Shown: piece after piece, positions 16,283-25,539 of the stretch | Layout of the letters: each line of letters begins with the position of its first letter | How positions within the stretch are numbered: position 1 is the first letter of the stretch | Program-made: the position numbers and the translations under genes | DNA from: Mikrocytos mackini | Taxonomy: Eukaryota; Endomyxa; Ascetosporea; Mikrocytida; Mikrocytiidae | Assembly (NCBI GenBank): GCA_030180075.1 | Contig: JASNJN010000140.1 | Span: 1 to 29,197, forward strand | Length of the DNA: 29,197 nucleotides | Direction: 5' to 3' | The notes under the pieces: generated by a model | Seen by the model: only the letters and a program-made list of their open reading frames with translations | What the model was told of the DNA's origin: nothing | Database searches by the model: none

Positions 16283-18121
16283 ATGAATTCCTCGTCAGTC
16301 CTTATTCTATACGGTTCCGAAACATCGATCTGTCAATACTACGCCAGTACACTACACCGCCAGCTACTCATAAACAATATTCATTCCCATATTTGCGAAG
16401 GAAACAAAGCCACACCCGAAGTACTTGCCGCTACAAACATCTTATTAATTGTTACTTCGAACACAAAGGAAGGACAACCCCCTTCAAACATAGAGCAGTT
16501 CTACTATGGTCTCTTGAAGAAATCGAACAACAAGGACATGCTTGCACATCTCCAATTCACCATTTTCGGTGTTGGAAACTCCACGTATGAAAAGCACAAC
16601 CGTGTTGGGAAGGTATTGAGTCAAAGACTATCCCAATTAGGAGCCAGGCCTTTAACAGGGCCTTTCTTCTTTGACAAAAAGATGTACGAGGATTGTTGTT
16701 ATGGGTTCATTGATAGGGTAAAGGATACGACTAAAGAAATCCTCAAACAAACTAATAAAGACACCCTATACAAAGACGACGATTTCAGCCAAACGTTCAT
16801 TGAGCCGGTTTTGAGTTCTAACTCACCAAACGAAAAGTCTGCTTCGTTCGATCACTCGGAGGGCGAGACAATCTTTGAGATTGTAGAGAACGAAACAACA
16901 ACCGCCAAAGATCATTTTCAAACCGTAAATGTTATAAAAATGAAAGGGAAAGGGAATAAACTTGGAGACACTGTCGGGTTGCGTGTTCCGAATTTACCAG
17001 AAGAAATTGACGCTTTAATAAAAAGACTGGGCTTTGCACATGACACAACGGTGACTTTCCCTTTACATTGTGAAAAGAACCCAAAGTCCGAAACATGTTG
17101 TTTATGTAAAGTAGACAAATTTTACGAGACTACAAATTACATATTCTATAATTACTACAACTTTGGTTCCTCGAAGGTTAGAATCCACGACTTTATAAAG
17201 AACTTTATAGAAATCAGGCAAACTGTGGCATTTATTTCTTTGAAATATTTGGTACATTTAACGGACAATGAAACTGAAAAGAATAAGCTGGTAGAACTAG
17301 GTACAAGAGAGGGGATTAAGAGGTTTTATAATTACGTGTTTTCTGAAAAGAGGCACATCGTTGAAGTATTGCGAGACTTCCCAAATGTTCAAATAAATTT
17401 ACCCGTACTTTTGGAGTTTATGCCCCCACTAAAAATAAGACAGTTTTCCATTACAAATTCTACTTTGGATTACAATGATAAAGACGTCTATGAAAACAAG
17501 TTGGAAATACTTGTGGCCATTATACAGTATAATACACCTTATAAAGTAGAGAGAAAAGGGTTGTTTTCAGACTATATCCATTTCAACCAAAACGCCGACA
17601 AGAGAAAGTTTTACGGCAAGATTATGAATACTTTCTTGAGCACACAGGAAATCGCCTTAGTAAACAAGCCTTGTTTGTTCATAGCAACTGGGACTGGTGT
17701 ATCTGCCGTTATTTGTTATTTAAAATACAAATACGAAAAGTGTCTTTTAAGCGGAAAGGATGCAACAATGAATGATTTGCTTGTGTTCGGTTTCAGGTTT
17801 ATAGAAAAGGACTACCACTATAAAGAAGATATAGCAAAGTTCAAAGAGAGAGGACTAACTGTTTTAGAGGCGGTTTCGAGGGATAATAAAAAGTATGTCC
17901 AAGATATGCTAACAGAAAATAAGGAAATGATGTGGGATTATATTGACAAAAGGAATGCTATTATAGTTTTGTGTGGTAAAGCTGGGTTGATGCCGAGATG
18001 TGTTAGAAAGGCGCTGAGAGAAATATTTATGGGAGAAGGAAGAATGGATGAAGATGAAATGAAGAAATACTACAGTGAATTGGAAAAGAAGAATAGAATT
18101 TTGGAAGAAACGTGGGCCTAA
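16283..18121 (+). CDS. TAH18: Tah18/NDOR1-type NADPH diflavin reductase
   Basis: The 612-residue protein has the full diflavin layout. An N-terminal flavodoxin FMN domain starts with LILYGSETSICQYYASTL and continues through LLIVTSNTKEGQPPSN and FTIFGVGNSTYE. A connecting/FAD domain carries the flavin motif RQFSITNS at 386-393. An NADPH domain has the ATGTGVSAV glycine motif at about 468-476 and ends in EETWA, like the aromatic C-terminus of NDOR1 enzymes. Length (about 600) and the lack of an N-terminal membrane anchor separate it from cytochrome P450 reductase. Tah18 passes electrons from NADPH to Dre2/anamorsin for cytosolic iron-sulfur protein assembly, a pathway retained in microsporidia. 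The usual PGTG is changed to ATGTG. A TAA stop is followed by AATAAA. Confidence 0.88.
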   Translation: MNSSSVLILYGSETSICQYYASTLHRQLLINNIHSHICEGNKATPEVLAATNILLIVTSNTKEGQPPSNIEQFYYGLLKKSNNKDMLAHLQFTIFGVGNSTYEKHNRVGKVLSQRLSQLGARPLTGPFFFDKKMYEDCCYGFIDRVKDTTKEILKQTNKDTLYKDDDFSQTFIEPVLSSNSPNEKSASFDHSEGETIFEIVENETTTAKDHFQTVNVIKMKGKGNKLGDTVGLRVPNLPEEIDALIKRLGFAHDTTVTFPLHCEKNPKSETCCLCKVDKFYETTNYIFYNYYNFGSSKVRIHDFIKNFIEIRQTVAFISLKYLVHLTDNETEKNKLVELGTREGIKRFYNYVFSEKRHIVEVLRDFPNVQINLPVLLEFMPPLKIRQFSITNSTLDYNDKDVYENKLEILVAIIQYNTPYKVERKGLFSDYIHFNQNADKRKFYGKIMNTFLSTQEIALVNKPCLFIATGTGVSAVICYLKYKYEKCLLSGKDATMNDLLVFGFRFIEKDYHYKEDIAKFKERGLTVLEAVSRDNKKYVQDMLTENKEMMWDYIDKRNAIIVLCGKAGLMPRCVRKALREIFMGEGRMDEDEMKKYYSELEKKNRILEETWA

Positions 18122-18354
18122 TTTGAAAATAAATATTATTAAATAATTTGTTCATAGATTAAAAAAACGATACTGTTTATATCGAGATTGGCAAATGAAA
18201 TAAAAATAATCAAAGTGAGTGTTTACCAAATTTATTGGTAGTTAGTGATATTTTAGTTTATAAATTTTAAGAAAATGGTTATGGGCTTTTTGAGCTTTTT
18301 AAAACGATGTCTAATTAGTCGACTTTTTATAAAAATAGGGAAATTTTTAAAAAT
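18122..18354. other. Spacer between TAH18 and the tRNA gene
   Basis: The stretch is AT-rich with no gene seen. It contains AATAAA just after the TAH18 stop and, at its right end, the Pol III terminator of the tRNA. Confidence 0.35.
18349..18353 (-). terminator. RNA polymerase III T-run terminator
   Basis: On the minus strand a run of five T follows one base after the 3' end of the tRNA-Ala gene. It is the usual Pol III stop signal and has enough length to terminate transcription. Confidence 0.6.
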
Positions 18355-18425
18355 GGAAATATTGGGGATCGAACCCAAGGACTTCCCCTTGCAAAGGGGA
18401 CGATCTACCACTGAGCTATATTCCC
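18355..18425 (-). tRNA. tRNA-Ala (anticodon UGC)
   Basis: The 71-nt cloverleaf reads from 18425 down. The acceptor stem GGGAATA/TATTTCC contains the G3:U70 wobble pair that is the identity element for alanyl-tRNA synthetase. The anticodon arm TCCCC-TTTGCAA-GGGGA gives anticodon TGC. The T arm is TTGGG-TTCGATC-CCCAA. The A box (TAGCTCAGTGGTAGA) and B box (GGTTCGATCC) are intact and there is no intron. One C-U mismatch is seen in the D stem (GCTC against GATC). CCA is not encoded. An 85-codon minus-strand ORF across this gene is spurious. Confidence 0.95.
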
Positions 18426-18569
18426 TGACCTGAAACCTGTATGTTATAAAAGTACTTAAAATAAAACATAACTGGTTAATGGACATATGATCTAGATAAC
18501 CAATAAACAACCAACAAAACTAATTTTAAAATATTAATTTTTAAACTTTTATAAAAAAATTAAATTTCA

Positions 18570-19121
18570 ATGCACTTTGTTGATGTTCCTCACACAAAAC
18601 TAGGCTTCTTCAAACGAAACTGGATACAGATAATAACTCCCATAGTGAAGAAGCAATGCTGTGATATTAGAATGAATCTTAGAGAGAAGAGAATAGAAAT
18701 CAAACCCAGAGACACTGACGATTCAGTCGACGAAGGTACACACAGAGCCTATAGATCTCAAGAATACATACGTGCCGTATTATACGGCTTCACGGTTGAA
18801 AACGCCCTTTTTCTTTTGAAAAATCAATCTACGAGTCTTGTTGAATTCAATATCGACGACTGTAAGAAGTACAACCAGTCTTCTAAAAGCCGTGCGGTGG
18901 GTAGGCTGATTGGGAGGAAGGGAGTGACCAAGAGGAATATAGAAAAGAACCTTTCAGTAAGGATATGCATCCGGGGAGCCGACTTCTACCTGATAGGAAC
19001 CTCCACCAATTTAGACCTTGCCAAGTCTTTCATCACCAAACTTATAAAGGGTTCTTCCCAAAGCAGCATACACTCGAAGATGTCTGCAATAGGAGAGAGG
19101 CTAAAGAGTAACTTGTATTAA
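18570..19121 (+). CDS. PNO1: PNO1/Dim2 KH-domain ribosome assembly factor
   Basis: The 183-residue protein lacks the acidic N-terminal extension of yeast Pno1 (about 270 residues), as expected for a shortened microsporidian homologue. The first, degenerate KH region covers about residues 15-90 (WIQIITPIVKKQCCDIRMNL, YIRAVLYGFTVENAL). The second KH domain is at about 103-160 with the GRLIGRKGVTK motif (111-121) and TSTNLDLAKSFITKLIKGS. Pno1 binds near the 3' end of 18S pre-rRNA and works with the endonuclease Nob1 in small-subunit maturation. The ATG follows AAATTTCA, giving a clear start. It converges on the SNARE gene with an 82-bp gap. Confidence 0.9.
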   Translation: MHFVDVPHTKLGFFKRNWIQIITPIVKKQCCDIRMNLREKRIEIKPRDTDDSVDEGTHRAYRSQEYIRAVLYGFTVENALFLLKNQSTSLVEFNIDDCKKYNQSSKSRAVGRLIGRKGVTKRNIEKNLSVRICIRGADFYLIGTSTNLDLAKSFITKLIKGSSQSSIHSKMSAIGERLKSNLY

Positions 19122-19203
19122 CCAATAAATAAACTACTTTATAAAAACTTACGATAAATAAACTATTGAATGTTATACTACAAACTTTTTGTATTCAAAA
19201 TAA

Positions 19204-19848
19204 TTATCTAAAGAGGCCTATAAACAGGACAAATATCGCTAGCAGTAAAATACAAACGCTCCCGTGTGTTGTTCTATCGGGCGTCCCAAGTAGTTTGGTC
19301 ATTCTTTTTCCAACTACGTCCATCTCCACATTGGCTTTGTTCATGTCAACTTCAAAATCGTCCATTATTTTACTCTGGCCCTCCAGCGACTGCTCTATGT
19401 TCTTGCTCGCCATTCCCAAACGGTTTATTGAGTTCTTCATCGATTCTATGACCACTTCTTGGGCCTGTCTTTTGTTAGACATCTGGGCGCTCGTCCCCGA
19501 AGCATAGTTGATAGTAGTTTCTTGTTTGATTTTGTATTTCTTCTGAAGAAGACTCATCTCGGCTTTGTTCTGGCAGTTAATGTACTTGAAACGGTTCAAT
19601 TGTTTCTTTCTGTCCGCCAAGATTTCATCAGTTATCCCAGGATATGTACTTCTCTTTTCTTCGACGATTTCTATGGTCTTCTTTAGGTCCAAAATGTTCT
19701 TTTCGATTGACTCTATCTTGGACATCACGTCATTAAAGCTGGAATCGTCTAAGGTTGAAGATGTCTTTATTTGTTGTATTAGTAAGTTGGTTTGTGATAT
19801 TTTGCTTCGAATCAGATTCTTGGCGTAGTCAAAAGGGTCTTTTTTCAT
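19204..19848 (-). CDS. TLG1: Syntaxin-6/Tlg1-like Qc-SNARE
   Basis: This is a 214-residue tail-anchored protein. The N-terminus has the KKDPFDYAK opening seen in syntaxin 6 (DPF) and a helical region including GITDEILADRKKQL, like the ITxxELxxRR segment of that family. The SNARE helix spans about 135-190 with SLEGQSKIMDDFEVDMNKA, where Gln158 is the ionic-layer glutamine. It is followed by a single membrane anchor (about 196-213) at the extreme C-terminus. Syntaxin 6/Tlg1 proteins act in fusion of endosome-derived vesicles with the late Golgi. Sequence around the ionic layer matches LxxQxxMLDDF of syntaxin 6, which favours Qc over other Q-SNARE classes. The ATG lies after AAAGTTAAA on its strand. 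Confidence 0.82.
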   Translation of the reverse strand: MKKDPFDYAKNLIRSKISQTNLLIQQIKTSSTLDDSSFNDVMSKIESIEKNILDLKKTIEIVEEKRSTYPGITDEILADRKKQLNRFKYINCQNKAEMSLLQKKYKIKQETTINYASGTSAQMSNKRQAQEVVIESMKNSINRLGMASKNIEQSLEGQSKIMDDFEVDMNKANVEMDVVGKRMTKLLGTPDRTTHGSVCILLLAIFVLFIGLFR

Positions 19849-20160
19849 TTTAACTTTTCTTTTGAAAAACTTGTTTTCTTAGTACAGCGATTTCTATAGC
19901 CATCGATGTTTTATGTGTGTGTATATTGAACACTGTGGCCTATTTTACAATAATCAAATATCTCAAATTAATTCAAATGCCCTAGGAATATGAAAACAGT
20001 TATTTTAAATGCATTAATTCCACTTTTAATCAATCCAATAATGATACTTAAATGTTTATAATTAATTATCAAACATTCTGATTATCATTATCTGTTCTAT
20101 TATTTTATTCTCGTTTATTTTCTCTTGTTCTAATTCGTTTGTTTGTGTATTCGACGACAC
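19849..20160. other. Spacer between two minus-strand genes
   Basis: This 312-bp AT-rich stretch holds the upstream region of the SNARE gene and the 3' flank of the TCF25-like gene. I see no gene, RNA or repeat. Confidence 0.35.
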
Positions 20161-21939
20161 CTAATTATAGAGATTCTCCAAACTCCGCATATCATACTTT
20201 CCAACTAGATTTTTGTTTAGCCATCCCCCTCTTGTCTTGCTATCCAAACTTATATCATTATCTCGGCAGTAATCAATAATGTTTACCATTTCCTTCGTAA
20301 ACCAGCTAGCAATGTTTAAGTTGTTCCACACATCGGAGTGCCTCCAGAAATAACTGTTCCAGATAAACGGAATTTCGCTCTTGCTCACTTTTCCTTCCGT
20401 TTCTTGTATAACTACGTCGCAATTACCCACAATGTCCTGTTTGTTGTAAAACCTTTCTTTGTACTTCTCTGTAACAAATAAACTAAACTCCGGATATAGC
20501 AAGTATGCGAAAACTAAAATGGATAATGAGTTCATGTCGGTCCTAAATATGGTTTTCCAATCGACGAGAATTTCTTTTATAAGAATAGCGTCAATACATC
20601 CTTTGTCGCCACAACATCCTTTACAACAACAATGACTATGATGATGGTTACCATGCTTATTATTATTAATATTATTAATAATAATATCTTCGTCTCTAAA
20701 CCATTTGAGACCCAAGGCCAAATTGTATAAAAGCGTCGGAGACAAAAACCTGCAAACATCTTCCGAGTTCTTCGACAACCTTAAAACCTGTTCTAGCGTA
20801 TTGACTTCTTTTAATTTCAAACTAAATACCTCGAGCAATAAAGCAGTGCAATATGGGTCATTACCAAGTTCTAGCAACTCATTGTATGGTTCTTCAGCCT
20901 GTTTTCTACCCTTGCATTCTTCTAACAGTTCGATATAGGCAGTGATGTCATTTATTGGATCGCTTTTGTAATAGTAGCTGAAGTTAAATAGTATCTTGGT
21001 GTATTCCGAACACGAGATGTACTCTGATTTCAGGTACGAATACTTTATCTTCAAAAATAATGTTTTGAATAGAACTTCTGCCGGAACTAAATTGAACTTG
21101 TCTTCTAAACAAACGTCTTCGTGTAATATTTCGTTGTTGATAAAGTAGTTGGGCTGGTTTATATAGTCTTTTATTACAATCAGGCATCTTTCGAAAATGT
21201 AGAGTAGTTTAGACACTCCTTCACTGTATTGTTTCAAGTTGTTTGACTCTATGTTCCTTTGCATGATTTCCATGAAGACGGGAATGAAGTGTATGTTCTT
21301 TGCAATGTAATTCTGGTTCATTTGTTTGCTGAATTTGTTGTATTTGTTGAAGAAGCTTTTCGTGTAGGATAATGTAATGAAGTTAATGGCGTTGTTGAAT
21401 CTTTCTGGATTATCAATTGTGGTTTTGGCGATGGATATTTCCACTTGGTCTTTTAACTCGCTCGTAAATTTGTTGTTATGTGCAATGTCGGAGAGTATGA
21501 AGGCCTTGGATTTCGGCTTTAGGAACTTCTTGGTTTTGAAGTTGTAATGGAGAGAGTGTGTGTTGACGGGGAGGTAGTAGTCGTCAAACATGTTGGTCTT
21601 AATGATGGCTTGTTGTTGAGGTTGTGGGGCGATGTCTTCTTTGAAGATAAGAGGGGCTTGGGTGGAGGAAGTGGTGATGTTGTCTAGTTGGTGTTGGAGC
21701 GAAGCAATGTTGTCGTATTTGGAGTCATCTATATTAAGTGTGTCGATTAATGAAGTTATGTTCTTGAATTCTATTGGTAGTGGCGCCATTTCTAGGTCAT
21801 CGAACGTTATATTGTTTCTTTCTAAATGGTTTTGGAGAATCCTGACTTGTAATTTCTGTTCTTCTTCTGGGGTAAGGTTGATATGGGTCTTGTTGAGGTT
21901 CAGAAGTGTTTTCAAGCGGTTTATTTGTCTGATTGACAT
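20161..21939 (-). CDS. Probable TCF25/Rqc1-family protein
   Basis: The 592-residue protein starts with MSIRQINRLKTLL after a TTTTAATTTTACGAAA motif. It is mostly helical in character with no membrane span. Several segments fit the TCF25/Nulp1/Rqc1 family: a helical repeat region with LELGNDPYCTALLLEVFSLK followed about 35 residues later by SPTLLYNLALGLKW, and a C-terminal RHSDVWNNLNIASW, which recalls the R-S-H-x-LW-x(4)-SWL motif of TCF25. Rqc1 works with the Ltn1 ligase in ribosome-associated quality control. A His/Cys-rich insert lies at about 422-447 (GNHHHSHCCCKGCCGDKGC), next to an Asn-rich tract. It is atypical and may bind metal. Family assignment is moderate and rests on short matches. 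Confidence 0.5.
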   Translation of the reverse strand: MSIRQINRLKTLLNLNKTHINLTPEEEQKLQVRILQNHLERNNITFDDLEMAPLPIEFKNITSLIDTLNIDDSKYDNIASLQHQLDNITTSSTQAPLIFKEDIAPQPQQQAIIKTNMFDDYYLPVNTHSLHYNFKTKKFLKPKSKAFILSDIAHNNKFTSELKDQVEISIAKTTIDNPERFNNAINFITLSYTKSFFNKYNKFSKQMNQNYIAKNIHFIPVFMEIMQRNIESNNLKQYSEGVSKLLYIFERCLIVIKDYINQPNYFINNEILHEDVCLEDKFNLVPAEVLFKTLFLKIKYSYLKSEYISCSEYTKILFNFSYYYKSDPINDITAYIELLEECKGRKQAEEPYNELLELGNDPYCTALLLEVFSLKLKEVNTLEQVLRLSKNSEDVCRFLSPTLLYNLALGLKWFRDEDIIINNINNNKHGNHHHSHCCCKGCCGDKGCIDAILIKEILVDWKTIFRTDMNSLSILVFAYLLYPEFSLFVTEKYKERFYNKQDIVGNCDVVIQETEGKVSKSEIPFIWNSYFWRHSDVWNNLNIASWFTKEMVNIIDYCRDNDISLDSKTRGGWLNKNLVGKYDMRSLENLYN

Positions 21940-22457
21940 TTTCGTAAAATTAAAAGTTTTGGATGTTAAGTTTTGAAAATAGATTTGAAATAAACTAAAC
22001 CAAACATGAGCGAGATATGGTTAACAATATATTGTTAAGGGTTAAATTAACTTACTTTATTCAATTACCTATTAAACTTTCCCTTGGTCTGTCCTAAACT
22101 CATTTTTATTCAAATTGGTTTTTTTGGAAAGGGTAAATTTTTTTATGGGTTGTCGTTTAACAAACATAAAATCCGTCAACATTTTTCGATTTATCGTTTC
22201 TACAAAAAATTTTTCTCTATAAAGTGTAAATTTTTGGTTAAAATTTAAAATTTGGAAACATAAATAAATAAATTTTGAAAAAATGCCCCTTTATAAAGGA
22301 AAATTTTTGGCTGGAATAACAGATCAAACAAAGTTGACGGATTTTGTATACATCTCTCGTTGACATTCAATATACTTTTCTATGAGTAAAATTAAGACAT
22401 TTTTTCGTAAATCCTTTGTTTAAAAAACACGACCCTTTTGGAAATGTCTCTTTACGG
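21940..22457. other. Spacer between TCF25-like gene and MULE, with a small inverted repeat
   Basis: No gene is visible. The stretch contains the inverted pair AAAATCCGTCAAC (22168-22180) and GTTGACGGATTTT (22333-22345), perfect over 13 bp and about 150 bp apart, with TA-rich flanks. This could be a very short MITE. TACGGATTTTCTGT next to the MULE boundary echoes the same core. Confidence 0.4.
22168..22345. repeat. 13-bp inverted repeat pair, possible short MITE
   Basis: Perfect inverted repeats AAAATCCGTCAAC bound 178 bp of AT-rich non-coding DNA. TA dinucleotides lie near both ends, so a Tc1/mariner-type origin is possible, but no convincing target duplication was found. Confidence 0.3.
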
Positions 22458-23153
22458 ATTTTCTGTAAATGCACGCATGATTTTTCGTTAAAAGTTGTTT
22501 AATTCTGGATATAAATTCTGTAGCTATTGTTATTTAGCTTTTATAATATCGATTTGCCTGGTTGATTTTAAATGTCGTGACTTCGATTCGTAATTAGACG
22601 GAATTTTTTGAGTCAGTATTTTATGTTTTGATTAACAACTATAACATTTTCTGTTAAAGTAAGATGTTTGTAAGGATATTTTATAAAATATGTTATATTT
22701 TCTATCAAAATAGGCATCAGATAGCGGTTTAAGTTATATTTGATTTTTAAAATTGTAATTTTCAAAACACATACTTTTCAAAGGTTCAGCTTCATGGGTT
22801 CTCCAAACACTGCCATAACAAACCCTTCCCTTCTATTGGATGATGCACAGACGTTATCAGAAGGCATAACAAGCAGCGATAAAGGCACGGGGTCCACAAC
22901 AGAAATTCTTCATAGCAGCACTTCGGATAGACCCCGAATACAAAGTTTCTTCAAATTAGGGCAGACATTCGCTACTTACCCGCGCATTGAGGAGTTGTTA
23001 ACCCAGTACAAGGCTACAATAAAGACAACTTTAAATTTGGAGGAAAGTAAATACATTTCTACTATCTGCAGAACCAACAAGAAACTGAATAGGATTTACC
23101 CCTTCATAAAACAACTAAAGTACTACTATCTACTCATACGTTGAGAGCTTGAA
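22458..23153 (+). repeat. Left inverted arm of the MULE
   Basis: This is an inverted copy of 25185-25880. It includes the upstream A/T-rich promoter region and the first 116 codons of the transposase. Outer and inner borders were found by reading both arms against each other. Confidence 0.85.
22794..23144 (+). CDS. Truncated N-terminal transposase copy in the left MULE arm
   Basis: The frame of 116 codons from the ATG at 22794 (MGSPNTAITNP) duplicates the N-terminus of the full transposase on the opposite strand. It has four amino-acid differences (for example RPRIQ against RPQIQ and TFATYP against TFTTYP). It ends at a TGA where the full-length gene reads TGT, directly at the inner border of the arm. 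The same upstream sequence as the full gene precedes it, so it could be expressed. A product carrying only the N-terminal region could compete with the full protein, but this is inference; it may equally be a passive by-product of the long arms. Confidence 0.55.
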   Translation: MGSPNTAITNPSLLLDDAQTLSEGITSSDKGTGSTTEILHSSTSDRPRIQSFFKLGQTFATYPRIEELLTQYKATIKTTLNLEESKYISTICRTNKKLNRIYPFIKQLKYYYLLIR

Positions 23154-23385
23154 TTTCCAACATACTATCCAACATATTTCTATATTGTATTTTCTTATAT
23201 GTGCCGTAGTATTTAAATCATTGTCCAATATTCGTTTCTTGAATTCTATAAAAATAATTTCATATGTAAATACGATTTAATGAATTTAATATAAATTAAA
23301 ATTATTATATAAATTAAAATATTTTGCTTCCTAAATCAAAACAATATATATAGACAAAAAGATATTTATTTCAGACAATCTATGT

Positions 23386-25539
23386 TTAATTAATTAACGT
23401 ATAATCACCATCTTCACATTTCTTAATTAAATGGTTAAGGAACGCTTTTTTATCTTCATTGTTTAAATTTATGTTCTTTTTAATAATAAACGCAAGCTTT
23501 ATAGTGAGAATATGAATGTAGTTTCCTTTAGATTCGGATTTGTTTAATTTTCCAATTGATGACATCGTCAAGCTGATTTCTCTTTCTTGATTATATAATG
23601 TTGGTTGTTTTTCAGCATCGGGACAAATATGTATGCTTTTGTCAAAATTCTTCTTGTATAGGAATTCTCTTTGTAAGTCTACGTCTGTCCTTGAGAAGTT
23701 TAAATTTTCAAAATCAGTTATTTCCAGAAATTTATCTTTAAACCATCGGCTGTTTAATCTACTCTGCCAATCTTCAAAAGTTAAATCTCCCTGCACTGAA
23801 CACTTGTAACATACTATACCAAATCGTTTCCCCAATTTACATTGATCGACACCAAAGCAATCCCGGCAAACATTGTTCATGAATAAGTCAAAACAAAACA
23901 ATGTACAGATATATCCGGCTTTAATTGTGAATTCGTTAGAGATCCTGGGGTGGAATTCTTTGACATACTGTCCCATGTAATAATTCATACTTTCTGTTCT
24001 TAAACTAAAAAAATATTCCCTAATTTCATAAAAGAAAACACTAAGCATTCGTTTTCCTTTAAAGTACTTCTTTATCCCACTGTTGATTCCTTCGCTCCTG
24101 TTGTTCGTCCTTGTGTTGAAATCTATATTATCAGAATAGAAAGTTTCAACGAATTGCTCTTTATATTTAACCCAATTAGTTTCGAAATACTGTTTTAATA
24201 ACGAGTCTAGCTGTTGCACTTTATTGTAAAAATCAGATTCTCTTTTGGAATAAACAATTTCTTCGATTAGTTTCTCCTGTCCATTTTTATAACACTTGTT
24301 TTTTGATTTTAACAACGTGTATATTTTACTTTTGATCGTCCTTAATGCGTGAAATATACAAAGTCTTAACTCACACACTGGGAAGAAACTTCGTACAATT
24401 TTCCTTTCTACCCAGTCCTTGTCGCTGTAGCATATCCTTGTTCGTTTTGTGTCGTTGTTTTTTATAAATATCCTAAAGAAAAAACTAATGGTTTCAAAAC
24501 ATTCGTTTACAGCCGAGAACACTAAAATGGGTATGGCTTTTCCTTCGCCGTTAATTGCTGTAACTACAAATAATGTCGAGTCATATTGTAAAAGATTGTA
24601 TGTTCCATCGATGTGCAGAACTTCTCCGTATATCATATATGCATTTTGCATATATTTGTCTTGGTAATAAACACCAAGTAGCACATTATCACTATCAAAC
24701 ACTTCAATGAATTCGCCTAACAATGCTAAACACAAGAACTTCTCAATTTTCGCTTCATTTTCATTTTTTATTATCTTTCTACGCATGTTGTAAATCAATT
24801 GATAATCATGTATATTGCGTGAACCTCGTGATGCTAATAGATTCATGCATCTCCGGATATTTACTTTTTCATCTTTAATTAAACGTATCAATTCTTTCAA
24901 TTCCTCATTATCAATTTCTTTTTTAAATGTAATATTTGCGTTTCCATTGTGTTCTTCCAAGCGAGTTACTACGAGTTTTCTATTTAAGTATTTAAATTCA
25001 ATTGCAAAAGTACACCCACATTTTTTGTTATAGGAAGTTTTTGTTCTAGTTTGAGGGGAATGCATATCGTTTTCAAGCTTAACTCCATTTCTATAATCAA
25101 AAATAATCACATTATTGTCACTGTTTTCTGATGAATGTTGCTTATTTGTGGAAATAACCTGTCTGTTCTTCGTAGAACACCCAAGCTCACAACGTATGAG
25201 TAGATAGTAGTACTTTAGTTGTTTTATGAAGGGGTAAATCCTATTCAGCTTCTTGTTGGATCTACAGATAGTAGAAATGTATTTACTTTCTTCCAAATTT
25301 AAAGTTGTCTTTATTGTAGCCTTGTACTGGGTTAACAACTCCTCAATGCGCGGGTAAGTAGTGAATGTCTGCCCTAATTTGAAGAAACTTTGTATTTGGG
25401 GTCTATCCGAAGTGCTGCTATGAAGAATTTCTGTTGTGGACCCCATGCCTTTATCGCTGCTTGTTATGCCTTCTGATAACGTCTGTGCATCATCCAATAG
25501 AAGGGAAGGGTTTGTTATGGCAGTGTTTGGAGAACCCAT
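23386..25539 (-). CDS. MULE transposase, intact frame
   Basis: The protein has 717 residues from the ATG at 25539; the frame upstream opens only with TTG. A FAR1/FLYWCH-like zinc region (KKCGCTFAIEF...EEHNGN, Cys174, Cys176, His197) precedes the catalytic core. The MULE DDE residues are all present: EVLHIDGTYNLL (Asp311), RICYSDKDWVER (Asp373), with the conserved LCIFHALRTI (His397), and NNRSEGINSGIK (Glu483). A C-terminal Cys cluster (CTLFCF, CRDCFG, CYKCS) may bind zinc. No frameshift or stop is seen. The enzyme should recognise the long arms and move the element. The SWIM and PHD-type motifs of the other MULE in this window are missing, so the two belong to different lineages. The first 116 codons lie in the right arm. 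Confidence 0.88.
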   Translation of the reverse strand: MGSPNTAITNPSLLLDDAQTLSEGITSSDKGMGSTTEILHSSTSDRPQIQSFFKLGQTFTTYPRIEELLTQYKATIKTTLNLEESKYISTICRSNKKLNRIYPFIKQLKYYYLLIRCELGCSTKNRQVISTNKQHSSENSDNNVIIFDYRNGVKLENDMHSPQTRTKTSYNKKCGCTFAIEFKYLNRKLVVTRLEEHNGNANITFKKEIDNEELKELIRLIKDEKVNIRRCMNLLASRGSRNIHDYQLIYNMRRKIIKNENEAKIEKFLCLALLGEFIEVFDSDNVLLGVYYQDKYMQNAYMIYGEVLHIDGTYNLLQYDSTLFVVTAINGEGKAIPILVFSAVNECFETISFFFRIFIKNNDTKRTRICYSDKDWVERKIVRSFFPVCELRLCIFHALRTIKSKIYTLLKSKNKCYKNGQEKLIEEIVYSKRESDFYNKVQQLDSLLKQYFETNWVKYKEQFVETFYSDNIDFNTRTNNRSEGINSGIKKYFKGKRMLSVFFYEIREYFFSLRTESMNYYMGQYVKEFHPRISNEFTIKAGYICTLFCFDLFMNNVCRDCFGVDQCKLGKRFGIVCYKCSVQGDLTFEDWQSRLNSRWFKDKFLEITDFENLNFSRTDVDLQREFLYKKNFDKSIHICPDAEKQPTLYNQEREISLTMSSIGKLNKSESKGNYIHILTIKLAFIIKKNINLNNEDKKAFLNHLIKKCEDGDYTLIN

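Noticed and set aside
18253-18510. 85-codon minus-strand ORF
   Set aside because: It runs straight through the tRNA-Ala gene, opens with a non-ATG codon context and has no protein-like features.
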